Origin: NAK82 sp036172345
GTDB taxonomy: Bacteria > Chloroflexota > Anaerolineae > 4572-78 > NAK82
NCBI GenBank assembly: GCA_036172345.1
Contig: JASFBB010000227.1
Location: 1-6,317 of the forward strand
Length of the DNA: 6,317 bases
Direction: 5' to 3'
Shown: positions 1-6,041 of the stretch, one piece after another
Numbering within the stretch: the stretch's first letter is position 1
How the letters are laid out: every line of letters starts with the position of its first letter
Position numbers and translations under genes: made by a program
The notes under the pieces: generated by a model
Seen by the model: the letters and a program-made list of their open reading frames with translations, nothing else
Told to the model about the DNA's origin: nothing
Databases searched by the model: none

Positions 1-1
1 C

Positions 2-2089
2 GGCAAAACCACCCTGGCACGCATCATCGCCAACACCACGCGCGCTCACTTCATCACCATCAACGCCGTCCTGGCGGGCGTCTCCGATATCCGCGACGCG
101 ATCCGCATCGCCCAGGAGCGGCGCGGTATGTACAACCAGCGCACCATCCTCTTCGTCGACGAGGTGCACCGCTTCAACAAAGCGCAACAGGATGCCCTGC
201 TGCCCCACGTCGAAAACGGCACCATCATCCTGATCGGCGCCACCACCGAGAACCCCTACTTCGAGGTGATCAAACCGCTGGTCAGCCGTTCGCGCATCTT
301 CGAGCTCAAGCCGCTCTCGCCGGATGAGCTGCGTCGCGTCGCTATGCAGGCTCTGAGCGACTCCGAACGCGGCTACGGCAAGCTCGCTGTGCGCGTGGAC
401 GAGGACGCGCTGGAACACCTGATCAACGTAGCTAACGGCGACGCGCGCGCTCTGCTGAATGCCTTGGAGCTCGCCGTGGAGACCACCCCGCCGGGACCCG
501 ATGGGGTTATCCACGTCGATCTGAACGTGGCCGAGGAATCGATCCAACGCCGGGCGGTGTTGTATGACCGCGACGGCGATGTCCACTTCGACACCATCAG
601 CGCCTTCATCAAGAGCTTGCGCGGATCTGATCCCGATGCAGCGTTATACTGGATGGCGCGTATGCTCTATGCTGGCGAAGACCCGCGCTTTATCCTGCGG
701 CGTATGCTCATCTTCGCCGGCGAGGATGTCGGTATGGCCGACCCGCACGCCATTCAGGTGGTCGCGGCGTGCGCGCAAGCATTTGATTATGTGGGGCTTC
801 CCGAAGGCCGTTTCCACCTTGCTCTGGCGTGTCTCTATCTGGCCACCGCGCCCAAGAGCAACAGCGCCTTCGCCCTGTGGGATGCCATCAGCGTGGTCGA
901 ACAGGAGCGCGAAGGAGAGGTGCCCGCTCATCTCAAGGATGCCAGCCGCGACGCCGAGGGCCTGGGCCACGGCGCCGGTTATCTCTACCCCCACGCCTAT
1001 CGCGACCACTGGGTGGCACAGCAGTACCTGCCGGATAACCTGGTGGGCCGGGTGTTCTACCAGCCGACGGATCGGGGCTACGAAAACCTCATCCGCGAAC
1101 AAGTGGCACAGCGCCGCGAGGCACAATTGGCCGCAATGCTGGAGGACGACCTGGCGATGATCGCCTCACGCGTGGCCTATGAAACTGCCCACGGGGCGGG
1201 AGGACGGCGTGGGGATGCCTGGCTGCAACGTACCCTGAGCAATGTGGGAGAGCACCTGGCAGCGTTGCGCGAGCGTGTGATGGCAGCTGCTCAGATCGAA
1301 CGCCACAGCTTGGTACTTGACCTCAACGCCGGGAGCGGATTGCTCACCTGGGAAGCGGTGCGACGGACGCCGACAGGCGGAGTGTGGACACTGGCGAGGG
1401 ATGAACGCACTGCTCAAGCGCTGCGCCAACAGGCTGCCAACCTGGATGAGATGGCACGACCTGTGATCCTGTGCGGCTCCCCCACCGATCTGCCCACGCT
1501 GGTTGCCCAGGAGTGGCAGCGACATGCTCCAGCGGAAGCACGCGCGCATGAGAAGGTTTACTTCGATGTGATCGTCGGGCGTAATGCTATGGCTCAGCTG
1601 GCGGACAAGGCCAGCGTGGCAGCCATGCTCGCCACGCTCTTGGCGCCGGGCGGACGGGTCTCGCTGGCGGAGACGGTGCCGCGCTATGGGCAGCGCCTCT
1701 ATCAGTTGTTCCAGGGCACGGAAATGGATGGCACGCTCTACCAGCGCTGGGCCGCTGCCGAAGAAGCGCTGTACAACGACCCCGACGATCCCATGGTGAA
1801 CTGGGATGCTGATGACCTGGCCGATGTTTTTCGTGCCGCAGGGTTCGCCGAGGTGCACGTGGAAACGCAGACCTACACGATCCAACAACAAATCCACACG
1901 GCATTGCTGGCACGCTGGTTTGCCGAGCAAGGCAAAGATGGACGCCCCAGCTACGCCCAGCGTTTGCGCCGCCATCTCTCAGCAGAGGAGGTCGCACAGC
2001 TGCGTGCCCTGCTGGAATCGCTGCGCGGCCAGATGGTCGATTGGCAGACCTGTGTCGCCTATCTGGTGGCGCGTGTGCCGCGCTCTTAG
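2..2089 (+). CDS. rarA: RarA/MgsA-type AAA+ ATPase fused to a methyltransferase-like domain (5' end outside window)
   Basis: RarA (MgsA) is a cytoplasmic AAA+ ATPase, related to clamp loaders, that acts at stalled replication forks. The reading frame is open from base 2, so 695 residues are visible and the true start lies upstream. Counting the first visible codon as residue 1, the sequence opens with GKTT of Walker A. Walker B (FVDEVHRFNKAQQDALLP) has its Asp near residue 53, the sensor-1 motif GATTENP is near 79-85, and SRSR follows near 95-98. The RarA C-terminal tetramerisation region is also present (ISAFIKSLRGSDPDAALYW, AGEDVGMADP, FYQPTDRGYE), ending near residue 380. After a linker comes a second domain with the Rossmann motif VLDLNAGSG (about 438-446), FDVIVGRNAM (about 521-530) and LLAPGGRVSLAE, typical of class I SAM methyltransferases. 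Ordinary RarA is about 430-450 residues, so some 300 residues are extra. RarA fused to an uncharacterised C-terminal domain is a known arrangement in cyanobacteria and relatives. The substrate of the second domain, and whether it is active, cannot be told. Confidence 0.93.
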   Translation, partial: GKTTLARIIANTTRAHFITINAVLAGVSDIRDAIRIAQERRGMYNQRTILFVDEVHRFNKAQQDALLPHVENGTIILIGATTENPYFEVIKPLVSRSRIFELKPLSPDELRRVAMQALSDSERGYGKLAVRVDEDALEHLINVANGDARALLNALELAVETTPPGPDGVIHVDLNVAEESIQRRAVLYDRDGDVHFDTISAFIKSLRGSDPDAALYWMARMLYAGEDPRFILRRMLIFAGEDVGMADPHAIQVVAACAQAFDYVGLPEGRFHLALACLYLATAPKSNSAFALWDAISVVEQEREGEVPAHLKDASRDAEGLGHGAGYLYPHAYRDHWVAQQYLPDNLVGRVFYQPTDRGYENLIREQVAQRREAQLAAMLEDDLAMIASRVAYETAHGAGGRRGDAWLQRTLSNVGEHLAALRERVMAAAQIERHSLVLDLNAGSGLLTWEAVRRTPTGGVWTLARDERTAQALRQQAANLDEMARPVILCGSPTDLPTLVAQEWQRHAPAEARAHEKVYFDVIVGRNAMAQLADKASVAAMLATLLAPGGRVSLAETVPRYGQRLYQLFQGTEMDGTLYQRWAAAEEALYNDPDDPMVNWDADDLADVFRAAGFAEVHVETQTYTIQQQIHTALLARWFAEQGKDGRPSYAQRLRRHLSAEEVAQLRALLESLRGQMVDWQTCVAYLVARVPRS

Positions 2090-2117
2090 ACACAGAACTG
2101 GGCGGAAACTTGGCTCG

Positions 2118-2124
2118 AAAGGAG
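2118..2124 (+). promoter_or_regulatory. Shine-Dalgarno site of the CPBP protease gene
   Basis: AAAGGAG lies 7 nt before the GTG at 2132. This spacing fixes GTG as the start codon. No promoter is evident in the 42-bp gap after the rarA stop, which favours co-transcription with rarA. Confidence 0.7.
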
Positions 2125-2131
2125 AAGCGCC

Positions 2132-3112
2132 GTGATCCTGTTGCGCATTTTTTGGAACCCGCGCGAATGCCGCTTGCGCGCGCCGTGGCGATTGCTGGGA
2201 CAGCTGGTCATCTTCGCGCTGCTGGCGATGCTGCTGACCGTGCTCGTGGTGCTCGCGACTGGCTTGGCATCCTCTGCTCCGGAAGGGGCTTGGTTCGATA
2301 TGGGGTTGTTCTCCCCGTCCTTGATGTTAGCCAGCACTCTGATCACGACTGCAGCGGCGTTGGCCAGTGTATGGGTCGCGGGGCGGTTGCTGGATCGACG
2401 CCCGTTCGCCGGATTTGGCTTCCATCTCAACCGCCTGTGGTGGCAGGACCTCGCCTTCGGGCTGGCACTGGGCGCACTTCTGATGACCGGCGTGTTCCTG
2501 GTGGAATGGGCAGCAGGCTGGATCACCGTCAACGGCTTCTTCCGCTCCGATTCGCCGGAGCAACCCTTCGCCATCGCTTTCCTCACGCCGTTGCTGCTGT
2601 TCATCTGCGTCGGTATCTATGAAGAGACCCTCTCGCGCGGTTACCTACTGCGCAATTTGAGCGAGGGCTTTCATCTTTCCTGGGTGGGGCGGCGTGTTGC
2701 CATCCTGGCCGCCTGGCTGATCTCTTCCATCACTTTCGGCGTCCTGCACGCCGTCAATCCCAACGCCAGCTGGATGAGCACGCTCAACCTGATCATCGCC
2801 GGGCTCTTCCTCGGCCTGGGCTACGTGCTGACCGGCGAGCTGGCGATACCGATCGGCCTGCACATCACCTGGAATCTCTTCCAAGGCAATGTCTATGGCT
2901 TTCCGGTGAGCGGGGTGGCGTTCAATCAGACCACTGTCATCGCCATCGTGCAGGGCGGGCCGGATTGGATGACAGGGGGCGCCTTCGGCCCGGAAGCGGG
3001 GTTCATCGGGCTGCTGGCCACGGCGCTGGGCGGCGCCTTGACCGTCGCCTGGGTGCGCCGCCGCAAGGGGGTGTTGGCGTTCGACCCGTCGCTGGCCGAC
3101 GCGCGCGGTTGA
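2132..3112 (+). CDS. CPBP-family intramembrane metalloprotease (Abi/CAAX-type)
   Basis: This is a 326-residue polytopic membrane protein with the three signatures of the CPBP (Rce1/Abi) family: EETLSR (EExxxR, residues 164-169), FGVLH (FxxxH, 202-206) and HITWN (HxxxN, 244-248). In this family the Glu and His residues form the intramembrane active site. Hydrophobic segments lie near residues 22-47, 63-88, 106-131, 146-163, 188-207, 217-248 and 288-307, giving about seven or eight membrane spans. The N-terminus is short and basic, and the C-terminus is a charged tail (VRRRKG onward), as expected for the cytoplasmic side. The start is GTG, chosen from the well-placed AAAGGAG upstream. It follows the rarA fusion gene by 42 bp on the same strand and is convergent with the dehydrogenase gene downstream. 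CPBP members process prenylated proteins, mature peptides or act in bacteriocin self-immunity. Nothing here identifies this protein's substrate, and no bacteriocin or peptide gene is nearby. Confidence 0.92.
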   Translation: MILLRIFWNPRECRLRAPWRLLGQLVIFALLAMLLTVLVVLATGLASSAPEGAWFDMGLFSPSLMLASTLITTAAALASVWVAGRLLDRRPFAGFGFHLNRLWWQDLAFGLALGALLMTGVFLVEWAAGWITVNGFFRSDSPEQPFAIAFLTPLLLFICVGIYEETLSRGYLLRNLSEGFHLSWVGRRVAILAAWLISSITFGVLHAVNPNASWMSTLNLIIAGLFLGLGYVLTGELAIPIGLHITWNLFQGNVYGFPVSGVAFNQTTVIAIVQGGPDWMTGGAFGPEAGFIGLLATALGGALTVAWVRRRKGVLAFDPSLADARG

Positions 3113-3115
3113 GGC

Positions 3116-3146
3116 CGCTGGCTCAGTTCAATGTATCCGAGCCGCG
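3116..3146. terminator. Hairpin in the gap between convergent genes, possible bidirectional terminator
   Basis: CGC-t-GGCTC (3116-3124) pairs with GAGCCGCG (3139-3146). This gives an 8-bp GC-rich stem with one bulged T and a 14-nt loop. It fills most of the 49-bp gap between the stops of the protease and the dehydrogenase genes, where a terminator for both strands would be expected. No U-tract follows on either strand, so a classical intrinsic terminator is not demonstrated. Confidence 0.35.
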
Positions 3147-3161
3147 ACCGTCAGGGAGCGG

Positions 3162-4124
3162 TTATCCTCTCACCACAGAGAGCAGGATTTTGAGCGCACC
3201 CGGCCGCGCGGCATGGGCAAAGGCCGCCAACGCCTCATCGAGCGGGTAGATGTGTTCAACCAGCGACGCCACGTCGATCCAGCGCCCTTCCAGCAGGCGC
3301 AATGCCGGCGCAAACGGGCCGCAGCGCGAACCGAGTACAGCGATCTCATCCACCACCAGCGCGCTGAGGTCTATCTCGGCGTTCCCATGAAAGGTGCTTT
3401 TGAGTACCAGCGTGCCACGCGGTCGCAGCAGGCGACGCGCCAGCGCGAAGCCTTCCGCATGACCAGTCGCTTCCACCACCACATCGGCGCCAGATGCCAG
3501 TGGTTCATCCGTCAGGTGGGTGCGGATGCCGCGCCGCGCCAGGATGGCCAGCTTGTGCGGATGGCGCCCCACCACCTCCAGGTCGCACCCGGTGAGCTGC
3601 AACACCTGGGCGATCAACAAGCCCAATTTGCCATCCCCCAGCACCACAACGCGCTGCATGGGGCGGATGTGCAGCTGCTCGGTGATCTCCAGCGCGGCGG
3701 CCAGCGGTTCGGTGAAGACGGCCCATTCATCGGGGATGGTATCGGGCACCACGTGTAATACGTGGGTTGGCAAGATGAAGAAATCGGCCATTGCGCCGTC
3801 CCGTCCGCTGATGCCCAACGTGGTGCGCTGCGGGCAATGGGTGACATCGCCACGGCGGCAGGTCGGGCAGGCGCCACAGAAGGCGTTGATCTCGCCCACC
3901 ACGCGTCGCCCCACCAGCTCGGGAGCCCTCTCCGCCTGCACCACCTGGCCCACGAACTCGTGTCCCAGGACGCCACGGAAGTTCAAGTATCCGCGTGTGA
4001 TCTCCAGGTCGGTGTTGCAGATACCCGCCAGGTGCGTGCGTATCAGTGCCTCGCCCGGCGGCACGGCGGGCGGCGGATAGTCGGTGCGCAGCTGCAGCTG
4101 ACCATCGAAAAGCAGGGCGCGCAT
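3162..4124 (-). CDS. Zinc-dependent medium-chain dehydrogenase (alcohol dehydrogenase-like MDR family)
   Basis: This is a probable cytoplasmic NAD(P)-dependent oxidoreductase of 320 residues. From Met at 4124, the GroES-like domain carries the catalytic-zinc residues Cys36 (GICNTDLE) and His55-Glu56 (GHEF). A structural-zinc lobe follows with CxxCxxCx7C at 83, 86, 89 and 97. FTEPLAAALE (about 137-146) precedes the Rossmann nucleotide motif VVVLGDGKLGLL (about 159-170). All zinc ligands are present, so it should be active. Two starts are possible. ATG 4133 has GAGGT 6 nt upstream. ATG 4124 has AGGAG 9 nt upstream and gives the N-terminus MRALLFDG, which looks like the usual family start, so it is preferred. 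The gene follows uxaC by 9 to 18 bp with no room for a promoter, so the two are surely co-transcribed. This suggests, but does not prove, a role on a keto-uronate or aldonate. E. coli LgoD, which links L-galactonate and tagaturonate, is an MDR precedent. A general alcohol or polyol dehydrogenase is the alternative. Confidence 0.9.
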   Translation of the reverse strand: MRALLFDGQLQLRTDYPPPAVPPGEALIRTHLAGICNTDLEITRGYLNFRGVLGHEFVGQVVQAERAPELVGRRVVGEINAFCGACPTCRRGDVTHCPQRTTLGISGRDGAMADFFILPTHVLHVVPDTIPDEWAVFTEPLAAALEITEQLHIRPMQRVVVLGDGKLGLLIAQVLQLTGCDLEVVGRHPHKLAILARRGIRTHLTDEPLASGADVVVEATGHAEGFALARRLLRPRGTLVLKSTFHGNAEIDLSALVVDEIAVLGSRCGPFAPALRLLEGRWIDVASLVEHIYPLDEALAAFAHAARPGALKILLSVVRG

Positions 4125-4133
4125 ATGAGCCAT

Positions 4134-4144
4134 CTCCTGACCTC
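4134..4144 (-). promoter_or_regulatory. Overlapping Shine-Dalgarno sites of the dehydrogenase gene
   Basis: On the minus strand, GAGGT (4144-4140) overlaps the uxaC stop codon and AGGAG (4138-4134) follows it. The first is spaced for ATG 4133 and the second for ATG 4124. The overlap with the uxaC stop suggests translational coupling. Confidence 0.55.
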
Positions 4145-5573
4145 ACAAATCGAACTTATAAATCCGCTTCGCCAGGCGATAGGCCGAATCCTGGATCATC
4201 TCGGCGGCATCGTCCAGATCGAGAATGCCGCGCACCACTAATCCCGCCAGCCAGTTCGCTTCCATACGCCGCCACAGGTCGTGCCGCGATGGGATGGAGG
4301 GGAAAGAACGGGTGTCATCGTTAAAGCCCACGGTGTTGTAAAAGCCGGCCGCGTCCGCCGTCAGCTGACGATAGCGCAGCATGCCATTGAAGCTGTCCTG
4401 GAACCACCAGGGTGGTCCTAGCTTCAGCGCCGGATAATGGCCCGCCAACGGCGCTAGCTCGCGCGAATAGGTCGACTCGTCCAGGGTGAAGACGATCAAC
4501 GTCAGGCGCGGGTCGTTGCCATAGCGGTTCAGCAGGGTGTGCAGCGCGCGCGTGAATTCGATCTGCACTGGGATGTCGCCGCCACTGTCCGGGCCGAAGG
4601 TGTCATAAACCCAGCGGTTGTGATTGCGATAGGAGCCGGGATGGAGTTGCATCACCAGGCCATCCTCGATGCTCATACGCGCCGATTCGAGGATCATATG
4701 TCCGGTGAAGAGGAGCGCCTCTTCAGTGCTGGCGCTACCCTTGAGGCCGTGCTGGAAGATGCGCTCCACTTCCGGCTCGGAGAGGTCGGGAATATGCACC
4801 ATTACCGGGCTGTGGTCGGTTGCACGAGCGCCCATCTCCTTAAAGAAAGTGCGCCTCTCTTCAAGCGCCTGGATAAAAGCGCGATAGCTGCCGATCTCCC
4901 GTCCGCTCACCTTGGCCAGTGCGGCAACGTGCTGCTGCCAATCCGGTGCGTACATGTTGGCCAATCCGTCCAACCGCAGCGTGGGCAGGATGCGTCCCGA
5001 CCAACCGGAAGCGCGGATGGCACGATGATGTTCCAATGGATCGGTCGCCGCGTCGGTGGTGCACAACACCTCGATGTTAAAACGCTCATACAGGCGGCGT
5101 GGGCGAAACTCGGGCAAAGCCAGCTGGGCCATAATCTGGTCGTAGATATCCTGGGCGGTCTCGGCGGTGAGCTTCTCCGTCACGCCAAAGACAGAGTAGA
5201 GCATATGCGTCAACCACATTCCGGTCGGTGTGGCGCGGAACAAATAGAAGTGCTCGGCAAAAAGCTGCCAGATCCTGCGCGGATCGCGTTCCACCTCGCC
5301 GCCATCGCGACGGGGAATGCCCAGGCGCTCCAGCGGGATGCCTTGCGAATACAACATGCGGAACACATAGTGATCTGGCGTGACGAGCATTTCCGCCGGG
5401 TTGCTGAACGTGTAATTCGGGTCAGCAAAAATGCGCGGGTCGATGTGGCCGTGTGGGCAGACCAACGGCATATCTTTGACCAGGCGGTACAGTTGCAGAG
5501 CGATGGCTCTCTGGGGTGGATAAGGATCAAAGTAACGGTCTTCCGGCAGCACCACTCGCGGACGTCGGGGCAT
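4143..5573 (-). CDS. uxaC: Uronate (glucuronate) isomerase
   Basis: UxaC interconverts D-glucuronate and D-fructuronate, and D-galacturonate and D-tagaturonate. It is the first cytoplasmic step of hexuronate catabolism and an amidohydrolase-superfamily TIM barrel. The product is 476 residues, close to the usual 470. Family marks in order are the HxH metal motif in CPHGHIDPR (His41, His43), TTDAATDPLEHH (about 172-183, usually TTDDPxD), TDHS (about 252-255), QLHPGSYRNHN with the metal-site His near 311, PPWWFQDSFNGM (about 387-398), and NDDTRSFPSIPSRHDLWRR, whose Asp near 419 matches the strand-8 metal ligand. All catalytic positions known from E. coli UxaC are kept, although the protein is divergent overall. 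The ATG at 5573 is chosen because GAGGAGAA stands 7 nt before it. The in-frame ATG at 5633 would start inside the predicted -35 box and adds 20 residues that look non-coding. The gene leads a two-gene operon with the downstream dehydrogenase. Which uronate is the true substrate cannot be told. Confidence 0.95.
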   Translation of the reverse strand: MPRRPRVVLPEDRYFDPYPPQRAIALQLYRLVKDMPLVCPHGHIDPRIFADPNYTFSNPAEMLVTPDHYVFRMLYSQGIPLERLGIPRRDGGEVERDPRRIWQLFAEHFYLFRATPTGMWLTHMLYSVFGVTEKLTAETAQDIYDQIMAQLALPEFRPRRLYERFNIEVLCTTDAATDPLEHHRAIRASGWSGRILPTLRLDGLANMYAPDWQQHVAALAKVSGREIGSYRAFIQALEERRTFFKEMGARATDHSPVMVHIPDLSEPEVERIFQHGLKGSASTEEALLFTGHMILESARMSIEDGLVMQLHPGSYRNHNRWVYDTFGPDSGGDIPVQIEFTRALHTLLNRYGNDPRLTLIVFTLDESTYSRELAPLAGHYPALKLGPPWWFQDSFNGMLRYRQLTADAAGFYNTVGFNDDTRSFPSIPSRHDLWRRMEANWLAGLVVRGILDLDDAAEMIQDSAYRLAKRIYKFDL

Positions 5574-5580
5574 AGCGCCA

Positions 5581-5588
5581 TTCTCCTC
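5581..5588 (-). promoter_or_regulatory. Shine-Dalgarno site of uxaC
   Basis: GAGGAGAA on the minus strand lies 7 nt before the ATG at 5573. It decides this start over the more upstream in-frame ATG at 5633. Confidence 0.75.
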
Positions 5589-5604
5589 GCTGCATTGTGG
5601 TAGT

Positions 5605-5633
5605 ATGGTAGCGTAGGGCAGCACGTGCGTCAA
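5605..5633 (-). promoter_or_regulatory. Predicted sigma70-type promoter of the uxaC operon
   Basis: On the minus strand the -35 is TTGACG (5633-5628, five of six consensus bases). A spacer of exactly 17 nt follows, then the -10 TACCAT (5610-5605, four of six). Transcription would start near 5598, giving a leader of about 25 nt before the ATG. The 8-bp palindrome GCACGTGC (5621-5628) lies at the start of the spacer and shares one base with the -35. It could be an operator half or chance. No experimental support is available. Confidence 0.5.
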
Positions 5634-5657
5634 AAACCCGGCGCAGGTTCGCTATTG

Positions 5658-5682
5658 GGGATGGGACTGAGCGGATGACCTT
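5658..5682 (+). repeat. Imperfect 25-bp direct repeat, copy 1
   Basis: This copy matches 5770-5794 at 20 of 25 positions, starting GGGATG and ending in the identical 8-mer ATGACCTT. The copies are 112 bp apart. Two copies at this spacing are too few and too diverged for a CRISPR array. Confidence 0.5.
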
Positions 5683-5683
5683 G

Positions 5684-5715
5684 GAAACTGGAAAGACAAG
5701 AGGTTTCCGAGTTTC
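5684..5715. repeat. Inverted repeat / hairpin upstream of uxaC
   Basis: GAAACTGGAAA (5684-5694) and TTTCC-g-AGTTTC (5704-5715) form an 11-bp stem with one bulged G and a 9-nt loop. It starts one base after copy 1 of the direct repeat. No T-run follows on either strand, so it is not a standard terminator. It may be part of a dispersed intergenic repeat. Confidence 0.5.
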
Positions 5716-5747
5716 AGCCAGTAGGTCAGAACTTTCAGGTGACGTAA

Positions 5748-5816
5748 GTTTGTATGGGTCTCCTCGCCCGGGATGAGATTGGGCACATGACCTTCAGGGC
5801 CACCCATATTACAAAC
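5748..5816. repeat. Long inverted repeat enclosing direct-repeat copy 2
   Basis: GTTTGTATGGGT (5748-5759) pairs with ACCCAT-att-ACAAAC (5802-5816). All 12 bp match with a 3-nt bulge, around a 42-nt loop that contains the second repeat copy. It begins about 15 nt past the stop of the MttB remnant on the minus strand, so it could be a 3' structure of that transcript, but no U-tract is seen. Confidence 0.45.
5770..5794 (+). repeat. Imperfect 25-bp direct repeat, copy 2
   Basis: Second copy of the repeat at 5658-5682, with 20 of 25 identical bases. It lies within the loop of the 5748-5816 inverted repeat, whereas copy 1 lies just outside its hairpin. The two copies therefore do not share the same structural setting. 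Confidence 0.5.
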
Positions 5817-5830
5817 CCTGTCGATACGCT

Positions 5831-6023
5831 TCAACCCGTGGCTATGCGGCGCAGCTCGGCGGCCATAGTGGGTGGCAATTCCTCCACGCAGTGATGTCCT
5901 AGAATATCCCCCGCGATCGCCGTCGCCCGTTCGAGGACGCTTCGAGCGCCGGCACGCTGCCAGGCAGCTGGATTTGCGTAGTCAAAACAGCGCGGCTGCC
6001 ACTGAATCTCGCGCAGGTACTTA
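5831..6023 (-). pseudogene. C-terminal remnant of a trimethylamine methyltransferase (MttB)-family gene, cut by an IS element
   Basis: The minus strand reads openly from the IS boundary to a TGA at 5833-5831, giving about 62 residues: YLREIQWQPRCFDYANP, AAWQRAGARSVLERA, GDILGHHCVEELPP and MAAELRRIATG. This matches, from memory, the C-terminal pattern of MttB-family proteins: a histidine/leucine-rich segment leading to W-PRLFDR, then W-x-AG-K, a helix, and a tail in which 'IL-HHxPEPLPxxVxxELxRI' recurs. MttB members move methyl groups from methylated amines or betaines to a corrinoid protein. Most lack pyrrolysine, and that part is not visible here. There is no start codon or ribosome binding site at the upstream end. 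The frame instead runs into the terminal repeat of an IS5-type element, so the gene was probably split by insertion and its 5' part should lie beyond the element. The family call rests on a short tail and is moderately sure. Confidence 0.62.
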
Positions 6024-6041
6024 GAGCCTATCCGAATAACC
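6024..6041 (+). repeat. Terminal inverted repeat of the IS5-family element
   Basis: GAGCCTATCCGAATAACC begins right after the candidate TTA target site and contains the original transposase stop (CTA at 6028-6030 on the plus strand). The partner repeat lies outside the window, so the exact length is unknown. Confidence 0.5.

Larger units (their letters stand above)
5640..5830. other. Non-coding stretch between the MttB remnant and uxaC
   Basis: About 190 bp between the uxaC promoter and the stop of the methyltransferase remnant. It contains no convincing gene: a short minus-strand open frame at 5652-5834 starts at TTG, lacks a ribosome binding site and resembles nothing I recognise. It holds two hairpins and two copies of an imperfect 25-bp repeat, listed separately. 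Confidence 0.6.

Noticed and set aside
1166..1975. Minus-strand open frame of 269 codons opposite the methyltransferase-like domain of the RarA fusion
   Set aside because: The sense frame has clear Rossmann motifs and is continuous with RarA. The antisense frame has no recognisable domain.
2132..3112. Abortive-infection or bacteriocin-immunity role suggested by the Abi name of the CPBP family
   Set aside because: No toxin, bacteriocin, restriction or phage gene lies nearby, and the family name alone is not evidence of defence.
3749..3765. Inverted repeat CCACG-7 nt-CGTGG as a regulatory site
   Set aside because: It lies deep in the dehydrogenase coding sequence and is short enough to arise by chance in GC-rich DNA.
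4539..5603. Long plus-strand open frame (354 codons) opposite uxaC
   Set aside because: It is fully antisense to a clear UxaC gene. The composition is typical of a GC-rich shadow frame (many His, Arg, Gln), and no family motif is visible.
5574..5633. Upstream in-frame ATG extension of uxaC by 20 residues
   Set aside because: It has no ribosome binding site and begins inside the predicted -35 box, whereas GAGGAGAA sits correctly before the ATG at 5573.
5658..5794. Possible CRISPR array from the two direct repeats
   Set aside because: There are only two copies with 80% identity and an 87-nt interval that itself contains hairpins. There are no cas genes and no regular spacing.
5652..5834. Short minus-strand open frame of 60 codons
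   Set aside because: It starts at TTG without a ribosome binding site, overlaps the repeat/hairpin cluster and resembles no family I know.
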